From contig JAEEML010000159.1 in assembly GCA_016283195.1 (NCBI GenBank), forward strand, positions 1-14,159: DNA of 14,159 bases, given 5' to 3'. A program made the position numbers and the translations under genes. The DNA comes from Deltaproteobacteria bacterium. Lineage in GTDB: Bacteria > JAEEML01. The notes below the pieces were generated by a model that worked only from the letters and a program-made list of their open reading frames with translations, did not search any database and was not told where the DNA came from. This document shows positions 6,738 to 14,159 of the stretch, in pieces. Each line of letters opens with the position of its first letter. Position 1 is the first letter of the stretch.

Positions 6738-7580
6738 TTATTCGAAAACCACAGTTTTATTGGCAATAACAAAAACGCGATCGTCCATAACCAGAGAAAT
6801 GGCTTTGGAGAGCACCAGCTTTTCCAAATCTTTGCCGGCGCGGGCCATATCGGTGGCGGAGAGGCGGTGAGTCACCGGGGCCACAGCCTGGTGAATAATT
6901 GGCCCTTCATCTAAGTTATCGGTGACAAAATGGGCGGTGGCACCAATAATTTTCACCCCGCGCTCATAGGCCTGGCGGTAAGGATTAGCGCCGATAAAAG
7001 CCGGCAAAAAGGAGTGGTGAATATTGATGATGCGATGCTTAAAAAGAGCAATAAATTCCGGCGGTAAAATACGCATATATTTGGTGAGTACCAGGTAATC
7101 CGGCGAGTATTTTTTAGCTATTTCAGCCATTTCCATGGCGTGAGCCAGCCGCTCTTTGCCCTCGTGTGGCACATAGTGAAAGGGAATATTAAATTTTTTC
7201 ACCAAATCGCCCAGGTTTTCATAATTGGCAATCACTGCCTCGATGGTGGCATTGAGGTCGCCATAGCCGGCGCGAATCAAAAGGTCGCCCAGGCAGTGCG
7301 CCTCTTTGGTGGCCAGAATAACCAGCTTTTTTTTGCCCTTGGGGGCGAGACGCACATTGGCCGCAGCCGGCAGATTGGCCTCCAAATCGGCTAGGAGGTC
7401 GGCTGTATCGCCGCTGCCTTCAAAGGCGGTGCGCATAAAAAAGTGGCTGTGCTGCTCGTCCACAAACTGATGATTGCTCAAAATGTTAAAGTTACGTTTA
7501 TAAAGAGCGGTGGTTATTTTGGCAATAAGCCCCACGGCATCCGGGGTGTCGATGAGTAAAATATGGGAATCGCTGTTCAT
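6738..7580 (-). CDS. purU: Formyltetrahydrofolate deformylase
   Basis: 280 residues, full length for PurU. It hydrolyses 10-formyl-tetrahydrofolate to formate and tetrahydrofolate in the cytoplasm, supplying formate for purine synthesis and balancing the one-carbon pool. Residues 1-80 are an ACT regulatory domain (ILLIDTPDAVGLIAKITTALY), which in the family senses amino acids such as glycine and methionine. Residues 84-280 are the formyl-transferase fold with the catalytic triad Asn186 and His188 (INIHHSFLPAF) and Asp224 (TDNLDEGPII). The stop of aroK and the ATG of purU abut (TAAATG), and the Shine-Dalgarno AGGAG (7590-7586) lies inside the aroK end, so translation is probably coupled. It is the last gene of the hslO-aroK-purU unit. 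The ACT domain and absence of a methionyl-tRNA-binding C-terminus separate it from Fmt. Confidence 0.96.
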   Translation of the reverse strand: MNSDSHILLIDTPDAVGLIAKITTALYKRNFNILSNHQFVDEQHSHFFMRTAFEGSGDTADLLADLEANLPAAANVRLAPKGKKKLVILATKEAHCLGDLLIRAGYGDLNATIEAVIANYENLGDLVKKFNIPFHYVPHEGKERLAHAMEMAEIAKKYSPDYLVLTKYMRILPPEFIALFKHRIINIHHSFLPAFIGANPYRQAYERGVKIIGATAHFVTDNLDEGPIIHQAVAPVTHRLSATDMARAGKDLEKLVLSKAISLVMDDRVFVIANKTVVFE

Positions 7581-8114
7581 TTATTCTCCTATAAATTTTT
7601 TATAATATTCGCAAGATTGCTGCACAAGTTCTGCTTTTGGCCGGCTGGCGTCCAAGGTAATATCAGCCAGGCTTTCATAGCAAAAAGCACGCTCGCCGTA
7701 TAGTTTTTGAATAGTTTTTATATCTTGCCTTAATAGCGGCCGATCGTTACTTCCGGCCAGGCGCCTGAGGCATATTTCCAATGGGGCAGCTAGGTAAATT
7801 ATATGAGTTTTTTCTTTTAATAAAGCAAAGTTATGCGGATCTACCGGCGTGCCGCCGCCCAAATCAATAACCTGCGGCGCTTGGGTGTTAAGTGCTTTTT
7901 TTAGCTCCTCGGCCTCGGCTATTCTGAATTTTTCTTCCCCATAGCGGAGAAAAATCTCATTTATATTAAGGCCAAGTCGCGCTTCAATCTCTTTATCACT
8001 ACTAAAGAGTGGCAAGGATAATTCGGCGGCAGTAAGGGCGGCAATAGTGGATTTCCCCGCCCCCATAAAGCCGCAAAAGGCCAGATTATGAGTTTTCTTT
8101 TGCCCGCTCTGCAT
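7581..8114 (-). CDS. aroK: Shikimate kinase
   Basis: 177 residues from the ATG at 8114. The enzyme phosphorylates shikimate at the 3-hydroxyl with ATP, in the chorismate pathway to aromatic amino acids. Walker A GFMGAGKST is at 15-23. Shikimate-binding residues are Asp40 (SSDKEIE), Arg64 (EKFRIAEAE), the GGG loop at 86-88, and Arg142 (YGERAFCYESLAD). The lid Arg125 lies in NDRPLL. All family key residues are present. The frame is open further upstream to 8204, but that would add a basic 30-residue tail overlapping hslO by 76 nt. The 8114 start gives the usual family length and a 14-nt gap, though its Shine-Dalgarno (GACGAG) is weak. aroK more often sits next to aroB; here it lies between a chaperone and purU. 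Confidence 0.93.
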   Translation of the reverse strand: MQSGQKKTHNLAFCGFMGAGKSTIAALTAAELSLPLFSSDKEIEARLGLNINEIFLRYGEEKFRIAEAEELKKALNTQAPQVIDLGGGTPVDPHNFALLKEKTHIIYLAAPLEICLRRLAGSNDRPLLRQDIKTIQKLYGERAFCYESLADITLDASRPKAELVQQSCEYYKKFIGE

Positions 8115-8128
8115 CTCGTCTTTGGCCG

Positions 8129-8935
8129 TTATTTCTTGGCGGTATTTTGAGACAAGGCAAATTTTACAAAACTTTCGGCGCTTATTTTCCATACATCGCC
8201 GCAACGCGGGCAGGTGACTTCCACATATTTGTCACCCATAAAGAGCGCTTCGGCATCTTCATGATATTGGCCGTAAAGCATATTTAGAATCATTTCTTCG
8301 GTGCAGCCGCATTTAAAAGTATAATGGCGCTCCTCAACGAGTTCCAGCGTATTGCCTTTAATATAATCGGCGGCGGCAGCTCTGGTGAGCCCCATAATCC
8401 ACTCTTTTTTTACCAGCGGCAGCCCCTGGATAAAGGTAAATTCGCCGGTAGCTGTTTCAAAAAAGCGGGTGGGAATTTGCAAAGAGCGGTTAAAAAACTC
8501 CTCCATGGCGGCAATCATATCGCTGCTGTTTACTTCCACCGCCGACATAGATGGGGCCATATAAGGCCGCGATATTTGTAAAAATACTTTACCGGCGCCG
8601 CTGCTGCTTGTTTTTACTTCTTCGGTAAAAACACGGCCGACGATAGTTTTGTCGCTGTTGGTGCCGGCGATGAAATAGTTGGCCAGCGGGTTTTGCATAT
8701 TGATAGTCCAAGCCGAAAAAAGGTCCGGCGGCTGACTGGCCAGATGTAGCAGTGCAGCCGAAAGCGCTACTTCCATATTGGCTTCGATTACGGGGTCGAT
8801 ATTTTGCCCCAGACTCAGGCGGTGAGCGCGGTAAGCTTCAAAGAGAGCATTAAGCTGTCCAAAGACCACAACTGCTTCGTTTTGGCGGTCAACGTAAACA
8901 TTCACATCAGTGGTTACAGAATTATTTTCCTTCAT
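8129..8935 (-). CDS. hslO: Redox-regulated chaperone Hsp33
   Basis: 268 residues from the ATG at 8935. Hsp33 is a cytoplasmic holdase that is off while four cysteines bind zinc and turns on when oxidants and heat release it. The C-terminal switch is clear: CGC (Cys209, Cys211), 30 residues, then CPRC (Cys242, Cys245), matching CxC-X27-32-CxxC. The N-terminal 200 residues are divergent but keep the family outline: a polar start, a helical segment ALSAALLHLA, and a beta-rich core. The frame also begins at a TTG at 8947, but that TTG overlaps the Shine-Dalgarno GAGGAG, which lies 4 nt before the ATG at 8935, so the shorter form is preferred. It is the first gene of the operon with aroK and purU. 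Its leader may fold over the ribosome site (see the hairpin at 8942-8970). Confidence 0.93.
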   Translation of the reverse strand: MKENNSVTTDVNVYVDRQNEAVVVFGQLNALFEAYRAHRLSLGQNIDPVIEANMEVALSAALLHLASQPPDLFSAWTINMQNPLANYFIAGTNSDKTIVGRVFTEEVKTSSSGAGKVFLQISRPYMAPSMSAVEVNSSDMIAAMEEFFNRSLQIPTRFFETATGEFTFIQGLPLVKKEWIMGLTRAAAADYIKGNTLELVEERHYTFKCGCTEEMILNMLYGQYHEDAEALFMGDKYVEVTCPRCGDVWKISAESFVKFALSQNTAKK

Positions 8936-8941
8936 TTTGCT

Positions 8942-8970
8942 CCTCAAAGGCTATAAAAATAGCCAGAGGC
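8942..8970 (-). promoter_or_regulatory. Leader hairpin covering the hslO ribosome-binding site
   Basis: In the hslO transcript GGCTAT (8964-8959) and ATAGCC (8954-8949) form a perfect 6-bp stem with a TTTT loop. Below it CCTC (8969-8966) can pair with GAGG (8945-8942), which is most of the Shine-Dalgarno GAGGAG (8945-8940), across a 1/3 internal loop. The fold would hide the ribosome site, and the lower 4-bp stem should melt easily. Function is inferred. Confidence 0.5.
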
Positions 8971-8979
8971 ACTCTAAAT

Positions 8980-8985
8980 ATTGTA
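8980..8985 (-). promoter_or_regulatory. Candidate -10 element for the hslO operon
   Basis: TACAAT on the minus strand (five of six bases of the -10 consensus). A start about 7 nt downstream would fall near 8973, just before the leader hairpin. No good -35 was found at 16-18 bp, so an alternative sigma factor or activator may be used. Confidence 0.35.
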
Positions 8986-9012
8986 AACATAAATTGCAAT
9001 AGAAAGCGGGTG

Positions 9013-9025
9013 CCAAGGCGCCTGG
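9013..9025. promoter_or_regulatory. GC palindrome in the hslO/FHA divergent region
   Basis: AGGCGCCT (9016-9023) is an 8-bp palindrome flanked by CCA and GG, giving an almost symmetric 13-bp site in an otherwise AT-rich intergenic stretch. It could be an operator for either divergent gene. Nothing else supports it. Confidence 0.25.
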
Positions 9026-9114
9026 TTTAATAGATGCAATAAAACGTTGTAGTTAAATTTAGGCTGTGGTAGGTTTGGCCGGATTTTGATCTTGATTCCC
9101 TTTGGAGCAAGCAA

Positions 9115-11361
9115 ATGATTAGAGTAATAGTTGAGGACGATCAAGGAAAACGCGAAGAGTTTTCGTTTAATGTTAACGAGGTCCTCATAGGCCGTCAGGC
9201 CGATTGCCAGGTGCGGCTTGGTGAACGCAATATATCGCGCCACCATGTCAGAGTCTTTCAAAAGGGTGATGCCACTTTTCTGGAAGATCTGAATAGTTAT
9301 AACGGTGTCTTTGTAAACGGCGAACGCGCTATTGGTTGCAAAAATCTAAAAGCCAAAGACATTGTTGAAATAGGCGATTACCAGGTTGAGATAAGCGCTT
9401 CCGGAATGGCCGCTTTGCAAGAAGAGAGCACCTTGGCTTATGGTAATCCGCTGGACCCCAGTGAAGCTGTTACTTTGGCCGGCACTTCCTATCCCAGCGA
9501 AGATACTGACAGTGAGCAGACTATCCCGGATGGCGAAGTTGAAGATTATGCCCGCAATGAACCATCTACTCCCAAACTGCCGGGTGGCGGAATTCGCGGG
9601 CGACAGGCCGTTACGGCTAATCCACTGCCTTTGACTGCCACACCGACTGTTAAAGAGAGTCCGGTTCGTGATCGCGATTTAGCCGAAGCACTGCGCAATG
9701 TTAAAGACGATCCGGTGGAAGAAGGGCCGCGCCATGAGCCTACGGCACTGATTCGTCTTGATCAGATTGATTTGAGCTCTCTTGGCGGAAAAGCCGGGCA
9801 AATTCAGAGCGATAAACAGCCTAAACTGCTTTGCGTCAGCACTAATTTGGCCGGTACTGAATTTTTAGCTCAAAAGAGCGAGAATATTATCGGGCGCATT
9901 GAAGAAGGCAATGATATTATTATCAATCACCGCTCTATTTCCAAGCACCATGCCAAGCTGACTATCAGCGGCACAACCTATCGCGTGGCCGATTTAAAGA
10001 GTGCCAATGGTACGCTGGTGAATGGTGAAGAATACGCCCAAACTATTTTGCACCATGGTGATTTGCTGGAACTTGGCCATGTAAAGTTGCGTTTTATTAC
10101 TCCCGGTCGTGCTTACCAGCCGACTCCCGATGAGCGCGAGGCTATCAATCTGGCGCAAAATGGCGGCGCTTCCTCTTCCTCACTTAGCGATTCACGCCGC
10201 GGAGCTGCCGACCTTGCCGAAGAAGATCGTTTCTCCGGCGGAGATTTTGGCGCTACCGCTCGCCACGATACTAAGCCTGATGGCGGTGGTAAATCTATGA
10301 CCGCTATTGTAGGCGTTATGGCCGGTTTGATGCTCATTGCCATGGTGGTGGTGATAGTCATTCTGCTTATGGACCGCCAGGAAACCCGTGGTTCTATTGT
10401 TTCCGCTCAAGGAACGGAACAGCCGGCCGGCGGAGTTGCTCCGGTAGCAGCCGGGATGGCCGGTAAATCTCCTGAATCAGTAGCACTTTTCCAAAAAGCT
10501 CTGGCGGCTTATAATAGCCGTAATTTCCAAGATGCTATGACTTTAGTCAATACCGTCCTCACTTTAACTCCCGATTATCAAGAGGCGGCCAATTTAAAGA
10601 ATCAGCTCATTATTGAAAATAAAGCCGAAGAGGTGCTGGCCAGCGTTAAAAAAGCGATGGAAGCGAAAAAGTATCTTGAGGCCGATAGGTTGCTAAATGA
10701 TGTGCCGGTTAATGCTTCTTCTTATTCACAAGTTGGCGAGTTGCGCCCGCGTATCCGCGCCGGTATAATCGATAATCTCTATGAGCGCGGTATTAATGCC
10801 CTTGGCGACGGAGATGTGGCTAGAGCAGGTGAAATAGCTAATAAAATCGGTGCATTAGATCCAAATGCCCCGCAGCTTGGCGAGCTTAGAGATCAAATAG
10901 CCATGGCTAAGCAAAATGCCAGTGAAGAAGCTGAGACCGAGCATGTGGCTGTTGCCCAACAGCAGCGCAAGCCGGCTAAAACGGCGCCCAAAAGTGCAAG
11001 TGAGCCTAAGCCGACTCCCGCTAAACAGACAGCGCCTAAAAATGAGCCCAAAGCTACTCCTGCTCCTGCTCCGGCTACTCCTGCTCCGGCTGCTGCCAGC
11101 AGTAACCCCAAAGAGCTTTATCAACAAGCCAGTAAGCAGCTTTTGCAAGGAAATTTCAGCGCGGCTATCAGCACTTTTGAAAATTGCATTCAGATTGATA
11201 ACAAAGCCTGTTATTGCTACCGCGGCCTTGGTATTGCTTATGCCAAATACCGTGATAGCGCTAAAGCAGTAAAATATTATAAGCGCTATTTATCATGTAA
11301 TCCAAATGCTCCTGATGCAGCTCAAGTTACTAAGATTATTCAACAATATGAAGCCAAGTAA
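9115..11361 (+). CDS. Double-FHA membrane protein with TPR-like C-terminal part
   Basis: 748 residues. FHA domain 1 (about 3-95) has GR at 26-27, SRHH at 41-44, SYNG at 61-64 and Asn68. FHA domain 2 (about 238-335) has GR at 260-261, SKHH at 276-279, ANG at 297-299 and Asn303. Both keep the residues that bind phosphothreonine peptides. One transmembrane helix lies at about 397-419 (GVMAGLMLIAMVVVIVILL). Beyond it are TPR-like helices (about 453-600), an Ala/Pro/Lys-rich linker (about 617-663), and a last TPR pair (about 664-748) with Cys residues in NKACYCYRG and LSCNP. Topology is FHA inside, TPR outside. It would bind a phosphorylated partner in the cytoplasm and another partner in the periplasm; neither is in the window, nor is a kinase. 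The Shine-Dalgarno GGAG (9104-9107) supports the ATG at 9115. Its stop overlaps the xseA start. Confidence 0.9.
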   Translation: MIRVIVEDDQGKREEFSFNVNEVLIGRQADCQVRLGERNISRHHVRVFQKGDATFLEDLNSYNGVFVNGERAIGCKNLKAKDIVEIGDYQVEISASGMAALQEESTLAYGNPLDPSEAVTLAGTSYPSEDTDSEQTIPDGEVEDYARNEPSTPKLPGGGIRGRQAVTANPLPLTATPTVKESPVRDRDLAEALRNVKDDPVEEGPRHEPTALIRLDQIDLSSLGGKAGQIQSDKQPKLLCVSTNLAGTEFLAQKSENIIGRIEEGNDIIINHRSISKHHAKLTISGTTYRVADLKSANGTLVNGEEYAQTILHHGDLLELGHVKLRFITPGRAYQPTPDEREAINLAQNGGASSSSLSDSRRGAADLAEEDRFSGGDFGATARHDTKPDGGGKSMTAIVGVMAGLMLIAMVVVIVILLMDRQETRGSIVSAQGTEQPAGGVAPVAAGMAGKSPESVALFQKALAAYNSRNFQDAMTLVNTVLTLTPDYQEAANLKNQLIIENKAEEVLASVKKAMEAKKYLEADRLLNDVPVNASSYSQVGELRPRIRAGIIDNLYERGINALGDGDVARAGEIANKIGALDPNAPQLGELRDQIAMAKQNASEEAETEHVAVAQQQRKPAKTAPKSASEPKPTPAKQTAPKNEPKATPAPAPATPAPAAASSNPKELYQQASKQLLQGNFSAAISTFENCIQIDNKACYCYRGLGIAYAKYRDSAKAVKYYKRYLSCNPNAPDAAQVTKIIQQYEAK

Positions 11362-12719
11362 TGATGCTTCCCCAAAGTCAGATCTTCTCTGTTGAGCAGA
11401 TTTCCAAAAGTGTAAGAGAGCTTCTTGAAGCGGCCTTTGCCTCTATTGCCGTGCGCGGTGAATTAAAAGAGGCCAAAGTAGCCGGAGCCGGCGGCCATAT
11501 TTACGGTAAACTGACCGACGGAAAAAATAATTTAACGATTGTTATCTGGCGCCAAAATTGGCAGAAAATGGCTGTGCGCCCTGAGGAATATGTAAAGCAA
11601 GAGGTGGTGATGCGCGGTTACCTCTCTTCCTTTCCCGGGCGCAATGAAGTGCAGCTTATTGTTACTTCAATAGCTCCTCTGGGGGCCGGCACAAAGCTTT
11701 TGGAGCTGGAACAATTAAAGCAAAAACTGGCTGAGGAGGGGCTTTTTGATCCGGAGCGCAAAAGGCCTTTGCCGCCGTTTCCTAAAAATATAGCTGTCAT
11801 AACCAGCGAAACCGGAGCGGCGGTGCACGATATTTATGCTGTTTGGAAAAAACGTTACCCGCTGCTAAATGTGTGGGTCTTTCCGGCTCAAGTTCAGGGG
11901 CTTTTGGCCCCGGCCTCGATTTTGCGGGCTCTGCGTTTAGTGCAAGAGAGCCTTGAAAAGCTCGCTCTCGATCTTTTGATAATCGGGCGCGGAGGCGGAG
12001 CCAGCGAGGATTTGAGCGCTTTTAATGACGAAAAAGTTGTGCGGGCAGCGGCCGCTATGCCGATTCCGTTTATTAGCGCTGTCGGTCACCAGATAAATTC
12101 CACTCTGCTTGATTATGTAGCCGATGTGCAGGCTACCACGCCGACAGATGCGGCTGTAAAAGCTGTGCCCGATCTTAAAGAGCTTAAGCGATTTTTAAAT
12201 GTCAGTGAAAACCGCTTTAATATGTCCATTGAGCTTTTGCTGCGCAGGGAAAAAGAAAAATATAATTATTTTGAGATGATGCTCAAAGAGAGTATGCGTA
12301 GTCTGCTCTCTCTTAAAGGGCAAAATCTGGATATGCAGGCCGATCTTCTGGCTGATAAGAATCCATCTGTTACTTTGTGGAAAAACCGGGCTCTTTATGC
12401 CGAGTATGCCGCCGGTTTGCGGCAAAATGCCGAAAGTCTTTTGGCTAAAAAGAACGAAAATTTAAAGGCGCAAAAATTGCTGCTCGAGGCCGGTTTTTCG
12501 GCATTTTTAAAGGCGAAAACCAATGAAGTGGCAACTTATGAGCGGCGTCTCTCCGATCTTTCTCCGAGCCGTGTTTTGGAGCGCGGCTATGCCATTGTTT
12601 TGGATAAAGCCGGTCATCAGTTGACTCTGGAGCGGGCCAAAGTCGGCGGAGAAATGGATATTTTGCTTAATGGTGGCCATATTGCCGCTACGATAGATAA
12701 AATTGTAAATAATAACTGA
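11361..12719 (+). CDS. xseA: Exodeoxyribonuclease VII large subunit
   Basis: 452 residues, the usual length. With small subunit XseB it degrades single-stranded DNA from both ends. Residues about 7-105 are the OB-fold DNA-binding domain (GHIYGKLTDGKNNLTIVIW). The nuclease domain has ITSETGAAVHDI with Asp157, VQG, GRGGGASEDLSAFNDE with Arg210, and SAVGHQINS with His243. The usual GHETD-type motif reads GHQIN, so the last acid is Asn246. A long helical region (about 270-400) precedes a C-terminal segment with SPSRVLERGYAIV and LNGGHI. The ATG overlaps the previous stop by 1 nt (TAATG), suggesting re-initiation. No Shine-Dalgarno is clear, and a second ATG follows at 11364. The small-subunit gene xseB, often adjacent, is not in the window. 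Confidence 0.96.
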   Translation: MMLPQSQIFSVEQISKSVRELLEAAFASIAVRGELKEAKVAGAGGHIYGKLTDGKNNLTIVIWRQNWQKMAVRPEEYVKQEVVMRGYLSSFPGRNEVQLIVTSIAPLGAGTKLLELEQLKQKLAEEGLFDPERKRPLPPFPKNIAVITSETGAAVHDIYAVWKKRYPLLNVWVFPAQVQGLLAPASILRALRLVQESLEKLALDLLIIGRGGGASEDLSAFNDEKVVRAAAAMPIPFISAVGHQINSTLLDYVADVQATTPTDAAVKAVPDLKELKRFLNVSENRFNMSIELLLRREKEKYNYFEMMLKESMRSLLSLKGQNLDMQADLLADKNPSVTLWKNRALYAEYAAGLRQNAESLLAKKNENLKAQKLLLEAGFSAFLKAKTNEVATYERRLSDLSPSRVLERGYAIVLDKAGHQLTLERAKVGGEMDILLNGGHIAATIDKIVNNN

Positions 12720-12723
12720 TGCA

Positions 12724-12977
12724 TAGGTGAAAAATGATTGAAGAAGCACAAGTAATTGAAGTCATTGCTAAAATATTAAAAGTTGACCAAGCGAGAATTG
12801 TTCCTGAAGCCGCTTTTACCCGTGATTTGGGAGCCGATTCGCTCACTATGGTGGAACTGGTTTTGGCTTTTGAACAAGAATTTGGCATTACCGTGCCCGA
12901 TGATGAAGTTGGCGAAATTGTGACGGTGGCCGATGCCGTAGAATACGCTAAAAAGCACAGCTAATTAGGTGAAAAAT
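12724..12977 (+). repeat. Two copies of TAGGTGAAAAAT as ribosome-binding leaders
   Basis: The same 12 bp occurs at 12724-12735 before acpP and at 12966-12977 before glyA, each with AGG/AGGTG as a moderate Shine-Dalgarno. The spacing to the ATG differs by 3 nt. The match may be convergence on a favoured initiation site or a duplication of the junction. Confidence 0.8.
12734..12964 (+). CDS. acpP: Acyl carrier protein
   Basis: 76 residues, acidic, the normal size for ACP. Ser36 in DLGADSLTMVELVLAFE is the 4'-phosphopantetheine attachment site. The holo-protein carries growing acyl chains in fatty-acid synthesis. The C-terminal half (FGITVPDDEVGEIVTVADAVEYA) is typical of AcpP rather than of polyketide or D-alanyl carriers. 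It sits 14 nt after xseA and 14 nt before glyA. The usual neighbours fabD, fabG and fabF are absent, so it could be a second, specialised ACP, although its sequence reads as the housekeeping type. The gene symbol is assigned on sequence, not context. Confidence 0.93.
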   Translation: MIEEAQVIEVIAKILKVDQARIVPEAAFTRDLGADSLTMVELVLAFEQEFGITVPDDEVGEIVTVADAVEYAKKHS

Positions 12978-12978
12978 T

Positions 12979-14159
12979 ATGAATTTTAGTCATTTGAGAG
13001 AAGGGGATCCGGAAGTTTTTGCTGCTATATGCGGTGAGTTTAAGCGCCAAAATGAAGGCCTTGAGCTCATTGCCAGCGAGAATTTTACCAGCTTAGCCGT
13101 GATGGAAGCTGCCGGCTCTATTATGACCAATAAATATGCCGAGGGTATTCCTGGCAAGCGTTATTATGGCGGTTGCGAATTTGTTGATAAAAGCGAAAGG
13201 CTGGCTATAGAGCGGGCTAAAGAGCTTTTTGGTGCCGAACATGCCAATGTGCAGCCTCATTCAGGCACGCAAGCCAATATGGCCGTTTATTTTAACGAGC
13301 TTGAGCCTGGCGATACTATTTTGGCGATGGATCTCAATAGCGGCGGTCATTTGACTCATGGTTCGCCGGTGAATTTTTCCGGCCGCTATTATCATGTGGT
13401 GCCTTACGGTTTGCGTAAGGAAGATGATCGCATCGATTATGATCAAGTAGCTGTTTTGGCAAAAGAACACCATCCCAAGCTGATTGTTGCCGGCGCCAGT
13501 GCCTATCCGCGGGCCATAGATTTTGCCAAATTTGGGGAAATCGCGCGGGAAAATGGGGCCAAACTTATGGTGGATATGGCGCATATTGCCGGCTTGGTGG
13601 CTGCTAAAATACATCAAAATCCGGTGCCTTATGCCGATTATGTCACCACGACCACTCATAAGACTCTGCGCGGGCCGCGCGGCGGACTCATTTTGACCCG
13701 AGCGGAGAATGCCAAAACCATAGATAGCCGTGTTTGTCCGACAACCCAGGGCGGGCCGCTTTGTCATATAATTGCGGCCAAAGCAGTGGCTCTTAAAGAA
13801 GCCATGAGTGAGAGCTTTGCCACTTATCAAAAGCAAATTGTGAAAAATGCCCGGGCTTTGGCCGAGGAGCTCCTGAAAAACGATTTTACGCTTGTTAGCG
13901 GCGGCACCGATAATCACCTTATTCTGGTTGATTTACGCTCCAAGCATTTAACAGGAAAAGTCGCCGAGAAAGCGCTTGGTATAGCCGGCCTCACAGTAAA
14001 TAAAAACATGATTCCCGGTGACCCAGAAAAGCCCCTGGTGACGAGCGGTATTCGTCTTGGCACCCCGGCTCTGACCACTCGCGGCATGAAAGAGGGTGAA
14101 ATGGCGCTTATCGGCCGCCTTATGGCCAAGGCTCTGGCTGCTCCGCAAGATGAAGAGAA
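12979..14159 (+). CDS. glyA: Serine hydroxymethyltransferase, 3' end outside window
   Basis: About 393 codons are present and the frame is open at the window edge; the family is about 415-420 residues, so only the C-terminal tip is missing. The PLP enzyme interconverts serine plus tetrahydrofolate with glycine plus 5,10-methylene-THF, the main one-carbon entry. Visible motifs are ELIASENF near residue 30, [32 protein letters not shown], and [14 protein letters not shown] with the PLP-binding Lys228. Near the end, NKNMIPGD and [15 protein letters not shown] supply the carboxylate-binding Arg. The segment usually written VFPGxQGGPL reads [10 protein letters not shown] (252-261). The ATG at 12979 has AGG 9 nt upstream. 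glyA often follows fabF and rpiB in related lineages; here it follows acpP directly. Confidence 0.97.
   Translation, partial: MNFSHLREGDPEVFAAICGEFKRQNEGLELIASENFTSLAVMEAAGSIMTNKYAEGIPGKRYYGGCEFVDKSERLAIERAKELFGAEHANVQPHSGTQANMAVYFNELEPGDTILAMDLNSGGHLTHGSPVNFSGRYYHVVPYGLRKEDDRIDYDQVAVLAKEHHPKLIVAGASAYPRAIDFAKFGEIARENGAKLMVDMAHIAGLVAAKIHQNPVPYADYVTTTTHKTLRGPRGGLILTRAENAKTIDSRVCPTTQGGPLCHIIAAKAVALKEAMSESFATYQKQIVKNARALAEELLKNDFTLVSGGTDNHLILVDLRSKHLTGKVAEKALGIAGLTVNKNMIPGDPEKPLVTSGIRLGTPALTTRGMKEGEMALIGRLMAKALAAPQDEE

Noticed and set aside
8115-8204. Longer aroK start at 8204
   Set aside because: It adds a basic 30-residue tail and overlaps hslO by 76 nt. The ATG at 8114 gives the standard family length.
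8936-8947. hslO start at TTG 8947
   Set aside because: This TTG overlaps the Shine-Dalgarno that serves the ATG at 8935.
8974-9261. Minus-strand frame of 95 codons upstream of hslO
   Set aside because: It overlaps the start and first FHA domain of the plus-strand gene, lacks recognisable domains, and has Ile/Asn/Tyr-rich composition from AT-rich intergenic DNA.
10966-11103. Ala/Pro/Lys-rich stretch as a possible frameshift or foreign insert
   Set aside because: The frame continues cleanly into a TPR pair. Such linkers are normal in membrane proteins of this layout.
13261-13917. Minus-strand frame of 218 codons inside glyA
   Set aside because: It is the antisense of a clear serine hydroxymethyltransferase and has no family features of its own.

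Overview
The window is chromosomal bacterial DNA of moderate G+C, read with the standard code and densely packed with genes. It suggests a free-living Gram-negative of the former delta-proteobacterial type (Myxococcota, Bdellovibrionota, Bradymonadota or similar). The pointers are a Cys-rich lipoprotein with an acidic Pro/Gly repeat, a secreted protein of the VPFA-linker type, a GYF/AgmX-like TonB-type protein, and a double-FHA membrane protein. This placement is inference. No tRNA, rRNA, CRISPR array, insertion sequence or phage gene was seen.

Layout: (1) 1-1184, minus strand: a lipoprotein gene followed by a secreted-protein gene that runs off the left edge. (2) 1185-1391: a divergent intergenic region with a 7-bp inverted repeat and a run of 15 T. 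(3) 1392-5556, plus strand: a small TPR-like protein, then mfd. (4) 5674-6576, plus strand: a bitopic GYF-TM-AgmX/TonB-like protein. (5) 6577-6737: an elaborate hairpin element that looks like a two-way terminator between convergent genes. (6) 8935 down to 6738, minus strand: a tight operon hslO (Hsp33), aroK (shikimate kinase), purU (formyl-THF deformylase). (7) 8936-9114: a divergent control region with a hairpin that may cover the hslO ribosome-binding site. (8) 9115-14159, plus strand: a double-FHA/TM/TPR protein, xseA, acpP (acyl carrier protein) and glyA, which is cut by the right edge.

Working together: glyA makes and purU consumes one-carbon tetrahydrofolate units. mfd and xseA belong to DNA repair. 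hslO guards against oxidative protein unfolding. The two bitopic proteins both have a cytoplasmic recognition domain (GYF or FHA), one transmembrane helix and a large C-terminal part outside the membrane, so both could relay signals or build envelope complexes.

No complete, clearly new multi-gene system is visible. The items most worth a second look are an Asp-to-Asn change in the GHETD-type motif of XseA, a possible RNA thermometer ahead of hslO, the branched terminator element at 6577-6733, the acpP-glyA junction without fab genes, and the two bitopic envelope proteins.
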